Source of the DNA: Romanomermis culicivorax
Lineage: Eukaryota > Nematoda > Enoplea > Mermithida > Mermithidae
Assembly: GCA_963922205.1 (NCBI GenBank)
Contig: CAWUHX010000098.1
Coordinates: 62,001-126,000, forward strand
Direction: 5' to 3'
Length of the DNA: 64,000 nt
Under the pieces are notes generated by a model that saw only the letters and a program-made list of their open reading frames with translations, did no database searches and had not been told where the DNA came from. Of the stretch, positions 21,777 through 34,054 are shown piece after piece. The position numbers and the translations under genes were made by a program. Every line of letters starts with the position of its first letter. The stretch's first letter is position 1.

Positions 21777-22758
21777 ATGTCAATGAAGTCTACACAACAA
21801 TCAGAAGTAAAGTCAAATGCCAGTTGTAACTCATCTACCTCTACACCCACATCGACAAATATGAACATCAGGCCAAAGAATTCAAAAATTGACACCAACA
21901 ACATTAAAATTTGTACGATTTGTAGCAAGAATGTCTGCAACACTGACAAAGCAATTTGTTGCGACTGCCGACTAGTGTTCTATTTGGTCCGATGCGAAAT
22001 GTGTGCTGCTCATCAAGGACGAACAATATCATATGATCTCTAATCTGGCACATAACCAGCCATTTTATTGCTCCTTCTGCATGCCAAATGTCGTCTATAT
22101 TGAATTTACACTGAAAATTTGATGCCCTCGAGCAATTGATAAACAATGTTAACTAAGATTTATCGTCGAAAATCACCAATTAACTGCGAAAATTGAATCA
22201 TTAGCTAAACCACCAACATTGCCCAAATTACCAGCTGGTTTATTTGACTCAGAATCGATAACCTCAGTTTATCAAAAATCCGTCATCAATCCAGTGAGCA
22301 ACAGCCCATTGATGCAGGCATTAATAAAAGAAGCCCTCGAAATCGAGATGAAAAAAAATAATGTTGTCTTGTTTGGGCTACCAATAAAAGACAATATTTC
22401 TGACTCAGATCAAATAAAACAAATTATTGACCATTATGGAGTAGATTTACAAATCGATATCGACTCATTTGTACATACATTTCATGATGGTCTACAAATT
22501 TCTGACAAACCCAAATTTAACAAAGTTGTTCTTGCAGACAGTACGTCAAAAAAACTGTTCATTAAAATGATAAATATGAATTTGAAAGGCGAAAGTATGA
22601 TAGGGAGACCAGACTTGTCATACTTTCAGAGAGAAATGGGTCAAAAACTATGTGCAGAATTTGAAAAATTGGAAGATAAAGATAATATCTTTATAAATTA
22701 TAGTATCTGTAAAACAGTGAAGAAAATGCCACGTCATAATCACAGTCTGCATGTTTGA
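21777..22758 (+). pseudogene. CR1-like ORF1, unit B copy
   Basis: Same sequence as 14249-15230, with the same frame change between the PHD half and the RRM-like half. The identical lesions show that decay preceded the duplication. Confidence 0.75.
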
Positions 22759-22792
22759 GATGGAAGCTGTGCTAATAAAAAAGTTGCGCCTG

Positions 22793-23460
22793 AAAATGTA
22801 AAGGAAGTCCTAATTAAATCTATTCTCATAAATATTCGTAGTATAAAAAATGAGATAATTTATATGAATTCAATAGTCAATAATTATGATTTTATATTTC
22901 TCACAGAAACATGGCTAGATGAGCGCATAAAAAATGGTTAAATTGTCTCTGATTTGTCCTTCCAGATTTTTAGGGAAGATAGAAACCCTCACAGAGGTGG
23001 CATATGTGTACTGGAGCAAAAGTCTCATTTAATAGGAGTGGTAAATATACCACAGTGTTTCAACTGCTTGGAAACCATCGTAATTGATGTTCTAAATCTT
23101 GGGATTCAATGTATTTTAGTATATAGAGCTCCTTCAACTGATTATGAAACTGATGTAAAGTTATGTCAATTTATTGAAAAGTCTAGTCTGAATAATAAAC
23201 GGACAATAGTACTTGGAGATTTTAATTTACCCAAAATAGATTGGACATCTGAAAGTATACCAAATGATGATGTGAGTTTGATGTATTGGGATTATCTTAA
23301 TAGATGTGATTTTTTCCAGTTAGTCGTTCAACCTACCCATGGCTCAAATATTTTAGATCTTATTCTAATAAATCAGGAATGTCTATGTAGAAATGTTGAA
23401 GTTCAACCACCCTTATCACATTCATGCGACCATAATAGCATAGTTTCTGACATATTATGA
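22793..23460 (+). pseudogene. CR1-like endonuclease, unit B copy
   Basis: Same sequence as 15265-15932, including the TAA after ERIKNG and the GDFNLPKIDW motif. Confidence 0.88.
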
Positions 23461-23722
23461 CCCAAGCAAAAACCCAAGAATGAAAAAATTCTACATTTTA
23501 AGTCAACAAATTTTGATTTATTTGCTGCCTATTTGAGTAGGTACTCTAGAATGGGACATTTCATTTTCAACATGTACAACTATAGATGATTTCTATGATG
23601 AGTTTCTGGCACTTATATGTAAACTGGAATTTCTTCTTTTGTCCTTACCTAGAGAACATTGGCGAAATATTAGATAATTTAATGTTTGACCAGCCAAAAA
23701 TTATGTGCCAATTGTAACAAGT

Positions 23723-24012
23723 GGTGTGCCACGTATATGTCAGATGTATTCTGGAATATGCAACTACAGAGCCATTGAAAAAGTACAGAAATACTTCACA
23801 AAAAGGGTTCTCAACTATCCTGAGATTTCTTAAAATGATCGTTTGACTATATTAAAGTTAGAGACACTTGGAAATAGAAGGCAGTTGAATGATTTGGTTA
23901 TGTTATATAAGATAATAAACCATGAAGTAGACGTAAAATTGAGTCATTTCTGCACCATTAAACATTCTCAGACCCGGTCCAACCACAATTGGAAGTTAAC
24001 AGATATTCCAAG
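23723..24012 (+). pseudogene. CR1-like RT C-terminus, unit B copy
   Basis: Same as 16195-16484. Interrupted at 24013 by the same hAT MITE. Confidence 0.8.
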
Positions 24013-24669
24013 CAGGGTTTTTTTTGTACATGACCCATTTGCACATGTACAAACGGCAGCCAATATTTCATTTGTACAATTTGTACATAGCAAAAATAGG
24101 TAGAAATAAGTAACCAGCGTTCCTACACATCATGGTCAAAGACTAATAACCAAATTAGTGTAATTTTCAAAATTTATTTATAATTACGAAAAAAAATTCA
24201 GAAAACTACTTCATGAAGCTTCTGAATATATTTCAAGTTAAGAAAGGAATAATCGCTTCAAAAAGTTTAGAGTTTAGATGTATTGATCTTTCTCAAAAAA
24301 TATTTCAAGGAAAAACTGTGAATCTTCATTAAATATCATGATAAAATATTTAAGATTATCACTTGAACCATGAAATAATATGTTTGAGATGATGAAAACT
24401 ATTGTACATTAAATGGCAAGTGAAGGTAGGCATTCTGAAAGCTGTGTCTGGGCTAGTTAATACATACTAATGATTAGTAAAGTTATAACCGGCACGAAGC
24501 ACCAGAAAATTTTGAGATTAGGAACTTCTAAAATGCACCAAAATGCATATTTTCTGTACCTTATCCCCAAAATTTTCTTCCCTGAATGGAAAAGATACGT
24601 TTGTACATGTACAAATGAGTACCTGAATTTCGTTTGCCCCCGAAAATTCCTCCGGCAAAAAAAACACTG
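24013..24669. mobile_element. TTGTAC-word hAT MITE, unit B copy
   Basis: Same as 16485-17141, with the same flanking ATTCCAAG and ATTCCAGA. Confidence 0.85.
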
Positions 24670-25363
24670 ATTCCAGATCAACTGTAAGAGCTATATGCTT
24701 TTTTGACCAAGCACAGCATATTCATTGATGTATTGCATATTTATTCCGTATTTGTAATTAACTTACATTGTTTATTTCATTATATTCTCCTAACATTGCT
24801 TAGTGCCGTTGCGAATAAAATCATCATACATCATCATCATAGGATTGGAAAATCCTGTGGGGGGGGGTTCGCCCAGGTTTTTTTTTGGTTTGAAAACCAG
24901 GAGCCAAATGGCTCCTAGGCAGGGTTTTTTTCCGCACGCCTTCATCCGCACTGTGCGGAAATGACCCAAAATTTTTTCCGCACACGAAAATTTTTTCCCT
25001 TCGAAGTTTATATCATTTGAAAAATGTGTGAAATGAGCGAAAATTATAGATTGCTAAGAAAATAATGTAAAGTATCTGTTTTTCTACCTCAAAAAAATAT
25101 ATTAGCTTGATTAAACAAAATTAATAGTTGCTGCTGTCATTTCTGTGATTAGAGCCGATGACTTATAGATTTCAATCGATTTTCCAATTGACTGAATTTC
25201 TACATTTTGATATTCTAGAATGCTGGAAAATTAGCATTTTCAACCTTCATCTCTAAAATAAAAGGTTTGCACTTTCAGTCGAAAATCGTGTAGTTTCCCA
25301 ATCACAAAATTTGTGTTCACAAAGTGCAGAAAACTTCAAGTGAGAGAAACAATTCATGAAGAT

Positions 25364-26965
25364 TAGAGCTACACACGACAAAAATTTCGTACCCGGGTAC
25401 CCGTTTATTCATTACCCGGGTACATGTTAAAATGAGTTGTAATGTTAATGTACATAATATATAATATTAGACAGATATATACACTGTGAAAATATAATGA
25501 TGCATTACACACACTCCGTAGTCCCTACTTACATAATATTTTTCAACACTTGTGTTGAAACACTGGTTGTGTTGTTGTATACAATAGGCTGCATAGGTAG
25601 GTATATTGCGAATATAATGCTAGAGATGATTGATACACATCATCGACGCACCTACGCTGCAAAATACTACACATCACATCATGATAGCTCAATATTATTG
25701 ACGAGACAAAGCAAAATTTGCATACCTCCAAGTTTTTTTTTTTGACCTATGTACGAGTCACAAGCCAAGTGGCTTGTTGACCTAAAATTTTACAAGCCAT
25801 TCCAAATTTTTGCAAGCCAATTTTATAATATCAGTATACGTGAATAAATTCCAATGCTGTTATTTTTTTAAAAATGTATATATTGAACATCACGGCAATC
25901 GATCAAAAAAGAGATATCATTCAACATTTATTCAATAACATTTTAGAGCCGTTAGTTCATTAAAATTCAGGAAACATTTGACATTTTTGAGTTTGATCGA
26001 AGTCTAATCTACAAGCATTGTGGAAAAAATTTTCCAGCAAACTGTCCAAGAACATAATGACTTTGAATTACATGAGAAATCGACAGTGAAGTCCTCTATG
26101 ATGACAAGCGAGAGCCCAAAAAAAACTATTAATCTTTCCGGCCTGAAACGCCGGGAAAATTTTTTGGGTATCGACATTCTGCGATGCTGGAAAATCAATT
26201 TTCCAAACACTTATTTGAAGAATTAGATTCGAATTTTCTGTTCAAAAGTCGTAATTTCTAGAATTTTATGTTTAGAAAATTATAAAACCATTATTTTATT
26301 CACACACTCTAATGAACTTGGCCAAATTAGATATGAGTAAGAAGAGTAGAAATTTCCGAAAACTACTTCTATGTATGAAGCTTTTGGATTGATTTTACGT
26401 TAAGAAAGGAATAATCGCTTCAAAAAGTTTAGAGACTTGACGTGTATTGATCTTTCTCAAAAAATGTGTCAAGGGAAAAATGTGAATCTTCATTAAATAT
26501 CAAGATGAAAAATTGAAGATTACCAATTAAAACATGAGATAATACGTTTAAGATGATTAAAACTATTAAAGATTAGATGATAAATGAAGGTAGACATGTT
26601 AGAAGCAGCGCCTGAGCTAGGAAATAAATAATAATGCTTATTTAAGTTATAACCGGCACGAAGCGCCGAAAAATTTTGAGATTATGACCTTCTAAAATGC
26701 ACCGAAATGCATCTATTCTGTACTCGATATGACCAAACACATGACTCAAAAAATTTTGACAAGCCATTTTGGCTTGTTGGACTAAAATTCTACAAGCCAT
26801 TTTGTCAGTCCAACAAGCCATGGCTAGTAAAAGGCTAAAAAAACTATGCATATCTCTACTCTCAAGTCTACATATTATAGGGGATACAAAACGGGTACCC
26901 GAATTACCCGGGTAATGGTTTTCATTTTGTACCCGGGTAATTCGGGTACCCGGTGTGAAGCTCTA
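25364..26965. mobile_element. hAT-like element with TAGAGCT ends and GGGTACCC palindromes
   Basis: The ends TAGAGCTACACAC and, reverse-complemented, TAGAGCTTCACAC are inverted repeats. The flanks ATGAAGAT (25356-25363) and GTGAAGAT (26966-26973) match at 7 of 8 bases. Just inside both ends are stacked GGGTACCCG/CCCGGGTA palindromes. Without its nested hAT it is about 0.47 kb. Confidence 0.85.
25729..26848. mobile_element. CAAGCC-word hAT, copy 3
   Basis: It begins CAAGTTTTTTTTTTTGACC and ends TAAAAAAACTATG, with TSDs CATACCTC (25721-25728) and CATATCTC (26849-26856), 7 of 8 bases. It is several percent diverged from copy 1, which provides the markers that map the recombination point in copy 2. 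Confidence 0.9.
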
Positions 26966-27599
26966 GTGAAGATCAATATTAAATCTCAACTTTCAACAAA
27001 ATCCGAACCTAATACTGAAGATTTCTAATTGATGAATGGGATGAGGAACTTCAAATGATGAAAACCATGCACTCTTGACTTCCGATGCGTCACACCAGAC
27101 AATTTTTGAACAAAGGAGCTACTGAAATGTTGGAAAATGTATTCTAGAGATAATTTGTAATGCTTTCGGTTTAGATTTTTCCTAGAAAAATGATGGTATT
27201 AAATAAATGTGTGGAGAAATCTGGGAAAAATCAGCAAATTCGTATGAAAATTCCAATTCACACTACAAAGTGACGAGTTTTACTCACTCTAGCAGAGACA
27301 TATAAGATTGATGGAAACAATCAGGGACAACCGAGAAATCAAAGTGAACTTCTTTTTGGCTGCGCTTCAGCTAAATTGTAGTTAATATTATATATTATTT
27401 TCTTTGAAAAATTTGAGATTTTGACCATCTAAATTTTGAGATTTTGACCATCTAAATTGCACCAAAATGCACCTTTTCATCAATGCCAGCAGTAGAACCG
27501 CCCAAAAAAATTTCCGTTCTGTGCGGGAAATGCCCAAAAATTTTTCCGCACAGCCCAAAAAAAGTCCGCACTGTGCGGAAAAAAAACCCTGCTCCTAGG

Positions 27600-28867
27600 C
27601 CTAAATTTTTAGGGGCCAAATTAAAATTTTGGGAGCCAAAAATTTTTATTTAAAGAATATTGAAAAACGTGCTTGTAACACACTGTAGAACGTACTATAT
27701 AATCAAATTATATGTAGATATTCAATCAGTTGATACGAGTTTTAAAAAATCACTGTTCAAAATTTGATTTCCACCCAGCGTTTTCAGTTACAGGCATCTT
27801 TCCACACGTACAAACATCGGCTGACAAATCTTTGTGGGAAGAAAATTTTTTATGCAGAAAACGCGATATTTTGTTTAATTTTGCACAAATCTTCATCCAA
27901 GATTGCACTTGAATTCATTTCCTTCCGACTCAAAAGTATAGGGTTTTGAAATTGCAGCTTCTGTCCTCATTTTTCTGTTGTTTCCTATATCTTTCCGGCG
28001 CTATGCAACGATTTTTTTCAGATTTTGACATTCTAAATGCTGGAAAATCATTTTAAGGATAACTTATTCGATAAACATACAAGGTTCGAAAACATGTATT
28101 ATATCATTTAACAAACTAAAAAATATGTTCATTCTTTCATAAGTTTGACAAGCTTAAATTAAACTTGAAATTTATGAACATCACCTCCATTGTAATCATA
28201 CCTGTAAGACTTCGGACCAGTTGGGGGGGGGGTAAATCCGAAATTTTTGGGGGGTAGAAAAAAGTCGAAATTTTTCCCAAAAAAAACCGAAAAATACACT
28301 TTATTGAAAATTTTTTCAATTTTTTTCAAACTGGAGGGGGGGGTTGGGGGGAATGATTTTGGGTACAGGGTTGGCCAAGTTGGGGGGGGGTCCCCCCCAA
28401 CCCCCCCAAGTACAGGTATGATTATAATCATGAATTCAAACTCGGCTCCATATTTAAAATAATAGTAACAAAAATGGAAAAATTGAGATATTTATCACCA
28501 GAATTCTTTTGCACCAAATGCACCAAAATTCATCTTTTCCATTTCGAACCCGCATGTTTTTCCCCTTCATCCAGAATTTTTTTCCAGAAAGTTTGATTTG
28601 TAGAGAAACAGTGAATAGACTAATTAAAAAAATTATATAATAAGATCGGGTGCGAAGCGCCCGAAAATTTTTGATGTTTTATGATTATACAGCCTGTAAA
28701 ACACTTACTTCAAATCTAAAATTGAATGAAAACAGCTACAATTCACTATAATATAAATGAATATGTCAAAATTTTAGGAGCCAAAATGGCTTCTAGTCCT
28801 AAAATTTTAGGAGCCATTTCCAAACTTTTAGGGGCCCAGGCCTTTAAAATGACTAAAAAAAAGCCTG
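27600..28867. mobile_element. right part of the GGAGCC-word hAT
   Basis: Non-coding remainder of the element whose left end is near 17354 (and 24882). It ends CTAAAAAAAAGCCTG at 28867, with GGAGCC/GGCTTC words at 28770-28840 and a hairpin module near 28647. An M2 MITE is inserted at 28197. Confidence 0.65.
28197..28420. mobile_element. M2 MITE, 224 bp
   Basis: The ends are CATACCTGTAAGAC and TACAGGTATG. The flanks ATTGTAAT (28189-28196) and ATTATAAT (28421-28428) match at 7 of 8 bases. G- and C-tracts form the subterminal regions. Confidence 0.9.
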
Positions 28868-28945
28868 GGGTTGTCCAATAGCTAGCCTTATGGCCAACAA
28901 TTTCTGGGGGGTTCCCGTAGCACTTCCCCTCCAATTACATGCATG
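28868..28945. mobile_element. right end of the split M1 MITE
   Basis: GGGTTGTCCAATAGCTAGCC to AATTACATGCATG completes the M1 element that begins at 13638. An equivalent M1 right end is at about 34407-34460. Confidence 0.7.
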
Positions 28946-29064
28946 CACGAACATAAGGGGCCAGGGGAGGTAGACCCTCCTAACCTCAAACCCTAGAACA
29001 CATCTCCCTGACTCAAAATAATCATGAAACACCCTTATCTGAACTTTTCAAGGACAGGTTTTTT
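28885..29064. repeat. 180-bp direct repeat, left copy
   Basis: An M1 right end plus about 115 bp (CGAACATAAGGGGCC to CAAGGACAGG and a T-run). It recurs with few changes at 34407-34590, on the other side of the decayed coding block. Confidence 0.8.
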
Positions 29065-29077
29065 TGGCGTTATAGAC

Positions 29078-29518
29078 CATACATGTAACGGAGCTCCAAG
29101 GTCTGGGGGGGTTGGAGCACTTTTTTGGGGCCGGGGGTCAGTAATTCCCAAAATTTCGGGGGGAGGGGTCCCTGAAGGAAAAAAAATTCGATTTTTTTCA
29201 TGAAAAATGTCCGAAAACGGTTTAAAAAGTAGTAATTTTTGTCTAAAAAATGATAAAATATGTACTTATGGCGCGAAGCGCCGAGAAAATTGACGTTTTT
29301 GACCATTTTTTGTTCAAAAATTGACATTTTTCATAGAAAAAATGACATTTTTCAGTATTATTCCGACTAAAACTATGGGGGTCCCTAGGGCTACCATATG
29401 GCTAGCCATAGGATTGGAAAATCCTGGGGGGGGCGGTCGCCCAATGGCTAGCCATATGGTCGACGATTTCTGGGGGGGGGTCTCCCATAGCACTTCCCCC
29501 CCCCCAATTACATGTATG
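29078..29518. mobile_element. M1 MITE, full length
   Basis: The ends CATACATGTAACGG and AATTACATGTATG are flanked by the exact TSD TTATAGAC at 29070-29077 and 29519-29526. It is almost identical to 6471-6910, so this family moved fairly recently. Confidence 0.93.
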
Positions 29519-29526
29519 TTATAGAC

Positions 29527-31526
29527 CCGAGGCTTTCGAAAAGCATGTTGCACGCGATCATGCGCGACGAAATATTGGCGTTGAACCGAATCATATTCTA
29601 TGATTATAAGGTTCCGAATATGGGATATTGTTTGTACAACTACACGAATGTGGAACACTCCACTAAATCATTGGGCCAAAAAATGCACCCTTCGAAACTA
29701 CCGTCTATAAGGGGTAGCAGGCAAAACACGTCATCTTTGACTGATGACGGGAAAATCAAACGGTACAACGACGCCGCTATATGTGCTAACGTTATAGACA
29801 GAGCTCTACGCTCTAATGACATAACCAGCATTCATCACTGTCGGTGCACCTATGTCGCTCCTATTTCTGTCCGAAAAAGACCAAAATATGGTTATGAGTG
29901 ACGAAGTAAAGCAAACAAACTTCAATTTAGTCGTGAACAATCCGTTTCCAACGTACGGCCCCTCCGAAACTTGGCTGGTATACGAAATGATGTTTGATCA
30001 TCAAATCGCCGAAACGCTGGCTTTAACACCACTATACTCGCTTCCTAACCATCACGAATGGATGAACGTCATTCGAGGAACCATGCCGTTAGTCGCACAC
30101 GTTTTTTCTCCACATTCCGAAGTGGAATTGCGAGCGATAATCAAAAACGAGATTCCAAAACTAATGTCGAAAAGCGATAGTATTGATATCGATCTCATAT
30201 GCGAACAAAATTGGGTAAAGAGAGACAGAACGTTCGAATTAGAATAGATCGAATGGGCTAATTGTTTACCATTTAACAAAAAGAATCGTTGCGACAACAA
30301 ATGATCTAAGAAACGTCACAATTCACAATGATCTAAGAAACGTTGCGATTCAACAAACGATCTAAGAAACGTCACAATCATAGCGACAACAAACGATCTA
30401 AGAAACGTCGTGATCCATCTAAGAAACATTGGGATTCACGAGAAGACACGCGAAGTAGAGAACACAAAGAAACTGACTCGTGAACACGAGAACGACCTTC
30501 ACAGTCTACTGCACAAAAAGAAAGTGACGATTATGACAGCTGAAAATATCGTCATGGTGAATAGGCGTCGAATGAACGACCAAGAAAATATCATCATGAT
30601 CACGACTTTAGAGGAGAACATCCTAGCGATTCGAAAGATTATCAAAAGAGAATCCAATGGGCTAGCGCCTTAAAACGAGATGAGTTATGAAAAGAAGAAT
30701 TAAAGGGTCAACAGCCTCCATCGGCTGACTCTGAACAAATGATTGATGAACCAATGACGTCACAACAAGCCGAAGTGGCTAGCGATCAACAAAAATCACA
30801 GCGAATCGTTTGAGAATATAAAATACCGCATCGAAGATTCAGCAAATAACGAACCCCACCTGAAGAACGGTACCCAAGCGTACCTACTGTGCCTATAACG
30901 GCTCAAATACAACCACGAACTACCGATGAAGTAATTATCATCAATTACTTCAATCGCGCTCATTTGAACTTCGATCCTACGATTTTACGGCAAGCCACCG
31001 CGGCTTCGCAGCAAATAGCTCAGGATTTTCCTGACTATTTTCAAGCACGATACTTGCGTCGAGATCCACATTGTACGGAAGAACTCACAGCAGTTCTCCT
31101 AAGCTGGATGTGCGATTACTACAGATACTACAGCGCCGAAAATGCTATTGTCATAACACAGCTTACGCTGTTCTTATTCCATGCCCGACAAGCCTACGAC
31201 TATAAAACGACTGATAATTCGTATTCGATGGCTCTATGCTACATTTTGCAATGATTGACCCATACGAGAGCTCCGAATTATCCAGCAACCGAAGAAAGAA
31301 AGGCCATCATTCGAGAAATTCACCGTGAATACCAAATTGAAATGGATAAAAGAGCCGAAGAAAAGAAACAAAAAGACGCGATAGAGTCGGCAAAAGCGGC
31401 TGTACCTCCAAAGTATCAAATGACGCCAGCTCCGATCATCACTATGACCACAACCACGACAACTCAACCGCCAGTTATTGGAATACGAACATCGTTGGGA
31501 GCCGCGCAACGAGCTCTAGCCCCATG
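29527..31526 (+). pseudogene. unrecognised decayed multi-frame coding region, possibly gag-like
   Basis: Base composition and codon use change sharply here to a coding-like pattern. Long open stretches follow each other on the plus strand in shifting frames: 29527-29901, 29852-30247, a basic stretch near 30250-30450 with repeated SKKR, a charged Arg/Asp/Glu/His stretch to about 30700, then 30889-31254 and, in the same frame after one stop, 31258-31526. Several in-frame stops are TGA where CGA would fit, consistent with CpG decay. I do not recognise any domain. The basic repeat region and the PPT/LTR-like sequence downstream suggest a retroelement structural gene. A captured or viral gene is an alternative. 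The copy is clearly broken. Confidence 0.5.
30297..30440 (+). repeat. imperfect tandem repeat encoding SKKR motifs
   Basis: About five spaced copies of GATCTAAGAAACGT, with GACAACAAA or CACAAT spacers, inside the decayed coding region. The copies differ at the CGA/TGA position at their start. Confidence 0.75.
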
Positions 31527-31978
31527 AGCACCGACTACGAGTCAATTGATACAGATGCCTCCACCCCACATTCTGAAGACGAGCAAAACTCCAAGGAAAG
31601 TTTTGCCGAAAGGTCGTGGATTCCCGCCGAAATGATTCGAAAAAGGATGAGTATCACGATGCTAAATGCATCTCTTTTCTTTCACTAGTTTATTGTATTT
31701 TTCCACTGGAATCTTTTGTTTTTCAAAATCTCTAAAATTTTTAAATTTCTCAGTATAAAATACTAGTTTTGATTTGCTCATTGCTTTGTGCCTTAACATT
31801 TGTGATAATATTGTTAATATTTTTCTTTGTTTATTTCTTTGTGTAGTGTGTGCCCCAGCATAGGAGACAGAAAGAGACGCCCTCAAAACGAAAATTGCCG
31901 AAAAACGAGCTAAATGCTCTCATGTGATCAAAACGTCAACTCACCACGACACATCGAAATCGCTTAAGGCGATTTACA

Positions 31979-31993
31979 TCGAAACGGGGAGGA
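31979..31993 (+). other. polypurine tract candidate
   Basis: The purine-rich run GAAACGGGGAGGAG sits directly before TGTTGTGG. This arrangement is normal at the 3' LTR border of LTR retrotransposons. Confidence 0.5.
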
Positions 31994-33226
31994 GTGTTGT
32001 GGAGCGATTTGACGTATTTGTAAAGTTTGTGTCGCGTTTGAGAAAAGATCTGCAAGTTTGAGGAAGAAAGATTGTGACGAGACCCGGGGAGAGGCGTGGC
32101 TACGATGTGGAGAAATTGTGAAAATGTTTTTGATCAGAGTTTGTTTTGTACTGTAGCCAGACGGTTGTGTTTTCCTGTTTGTCTAGAGAGTGAGAGGCGG
32201 CGATTTGTATATTAGTAAATTGTGCTGAGAAAGTGTGTTCTAGATTGAGTCAAACTATTTGGAAAATAGTTTGAGTATTCAGGTGAAACTCCTAGCGGTT
32301 AAGATAGTACGGCCCGAGTTTTCGGCATCCGAAAACCTTTGACGACCTGAGCAAAGATCCCTGGATAAATTGACACAGCGCTCTCTACGAGCCCGTCAAT
32401 CTCCTGCGTACGATTATCATTGCATTAAATTCGTCTAACACTCCGAGTCAGGGCCGTGCGCAGGATTTTTTCATGGGGGGGGCGGACTAGATTTTTTCAA
32501 TGAATAGCCCCAGAAAATGTTGATCATACGCGGATATACTGTGTGCATCACCGTTTTTTTTCCTCGAAGATTTTTTTCACATGAGAACCGGAACCAAAAT
32601 TTTTTTCCTCATTTTCCAAAAATTTTCCACATTTTTAAAAACGCTTATAATGTGGCTACGGATGCTTTTTTATGCATTTTAGGAGCATACCCAAGCATTT
32701 TGTTGTATTTGTAGTCAGAAACCTGCAAAAATGAGGAAAAAAATTGAGAAAATTCTGTTTATGTTAGTCAAAATGAGCTCATGAAGAATATATTGGTGTT
32801 CTATAGAATGGTGCGGCGCGGAGCGCCGGAAAAATTTTTTGATTTTCACTTTCCAAAACGCTGGAAAATGAACCTTCATAACGTTGTGAAATAAATTAAA
32901 ATCAGAATGATGAAGCGTAATTTGCCTCCCATTCCGGCGCGAAGCGCCGGAAAAATTTTCGGGTTTTTGTATTCTAAAACGCTGAAAAATAAATCTTTCC
33001 AACAGATAATTCGTGAACAAATGTTTTGAAATCGCGTTCTAGAGTAATGTCTTCAATTTCCACCTTCAATAAACGCAAAAGTTCAGATTGCAAACGTTTA
33101 AAAAATTCCAATCATCGAGGGAAAAAATTGAGAGACTTGATGAAAAATCTCTATTTTCGGCGACATAATTGACTGTAAACGATTAGAAAATGAAACGAGC
33201 TAGCTTGATTGATAGAAACTGTTGAG

Positions 33227-33944
33227 CAGAGCACCCCATGGGGGGGGGTATGGGGGGGGGTATTACCCCCGTCTTAGATTTGGAAATTCATTTACTACCC
33301 CCATAAAAACAGCTCACTATAGCAAAAAATTTTGGTAGACTTCATCCTCTCCCCAGTAGGTTATACTAATTCGAGAAAAATTGCAGAATGTGTGATTCTG
33401 AGGAATTACTCACTGCTCTTTTTGACACATTTACTGAGCAAATGATAATGGGAAAGTATGCAACTTCTGTGCCATATAGCGATTTTTAGGAAAGGATATC
33501 AGTACATTAATATATACTACTTGGTCTGTTGACGTGGATCAGGAGTGGTACTTGGTTTCAAACTCGTAGTTCATAGTCTAATGGGATTAATAATACTAAA
33601 GCCACATTCAGCATCAGGATTTTCAATTGGAAGCACTTTTCCAAGCCTAATCAGTGATGGGATAAACCCATACTGCTGAAGATGCTGGTTGAAACAATGT
33701 TTCCAACCGTTTGTGCCCGATTCTTGAAATGTGCAGGAATCAGTTGGCACAACAGTCTTCAAAGTGTGACTATTCTGTACGTATAATTAGTGCTTTGTTG
33801 CAGGATTGGGAGCTGGAAAATGGAGTTAAATCAGTAAATGTTTTTTGACTGTAAAAAGCATAAAGTAGGGGCATTATTCATTTATGTAAGCCCTATGTGG
33901 TTAGAGTACTACGACTCCCCCCTCCTTGGCAAAAAGTTGTGAGG

Positions 33945-33975
<31 letters not shown>

Positions 33976-34054
33976 TCACGGCATATTTCAAGTACTACCC
34001 TTAAAATTTACGATTTTACCCCTACCTAAATTTTCGACCTTGGGGACCTCTGCT
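33227..34054. mobile_element. hAT element X (CAGAGCACCCC ends), copy 1
   Basis: The ends CAGAGCACCCCATGG and, reverse-complemented, CAGAGGTCCCCAAGG are flanked by the exact TSD CTGTTGAG at 33219-33226 and 34055-34062. The unoccupied site with a single CTGTTGAG is visible in the inverted copy of element Y near 45765. A poly-A run of about 30 lies at 33944-33973. A short transposase C-terminal remnant lies on the minus strand. Confidence 0.96.
33571..33762 (-). pseudogene. hAT transposase C-terminal remnant in element X
   Basis: The peptide VLPIENPDAECGFSIINPIR matches the start of the hAT dimerisation region and closely resembles the better fragment at 58103-58549. The rest of the transposase is absent. 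Confidence 0.7.

Larger units (their letters stand above)
18285..25812. repeat. tandem duplication unit B (~7.53 kb)
   Basis: A near-identical copy of unit A offset by 7528-7529 bp. Every feature of unit A between 10756 and 18284 recurs. The near absence of differences indicates a very recent event, or an assembly artefact joining two haplotypes at the shared hAT repeat. Confidence 0.95.
24920..27591. mobile_element. hAT MITE of the CCGCAC-word family, carrying two nested elements
   Basis: It begins CAGGGTTTTTTTCCGCAC and ends GTGCGGAAAAAAAAACCCTG. The TSD CTCCTAGG is exact at 24912-24919 and 27592-27599. CCGCAC/GTGCGG words are repeated near both ends. Nested inside are the TAGAGCT hAT (25364-26965) and, within that, the CAAGCC hAT (25729-26848). 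A diverged relative is at 56636-57870. Confidence 0.9.

Noticed and set aside
28245-28465. Gly/Pro-rich ORFs across MITE G- and C-tracts
   Set aside because: They arise from homopolymer tracts in M2 and occur at every M2 copy.
13638-28945. Matching TSD for the outer split M1 element
   Set aside because: The left flank is a (CA)n run and the right flank CACGAACA does not match it convincingly.
30297-30440. CRISPR array
   Set aside because: The repeats are few, uneven and part of a coding region, and the genome is eukaryotic.
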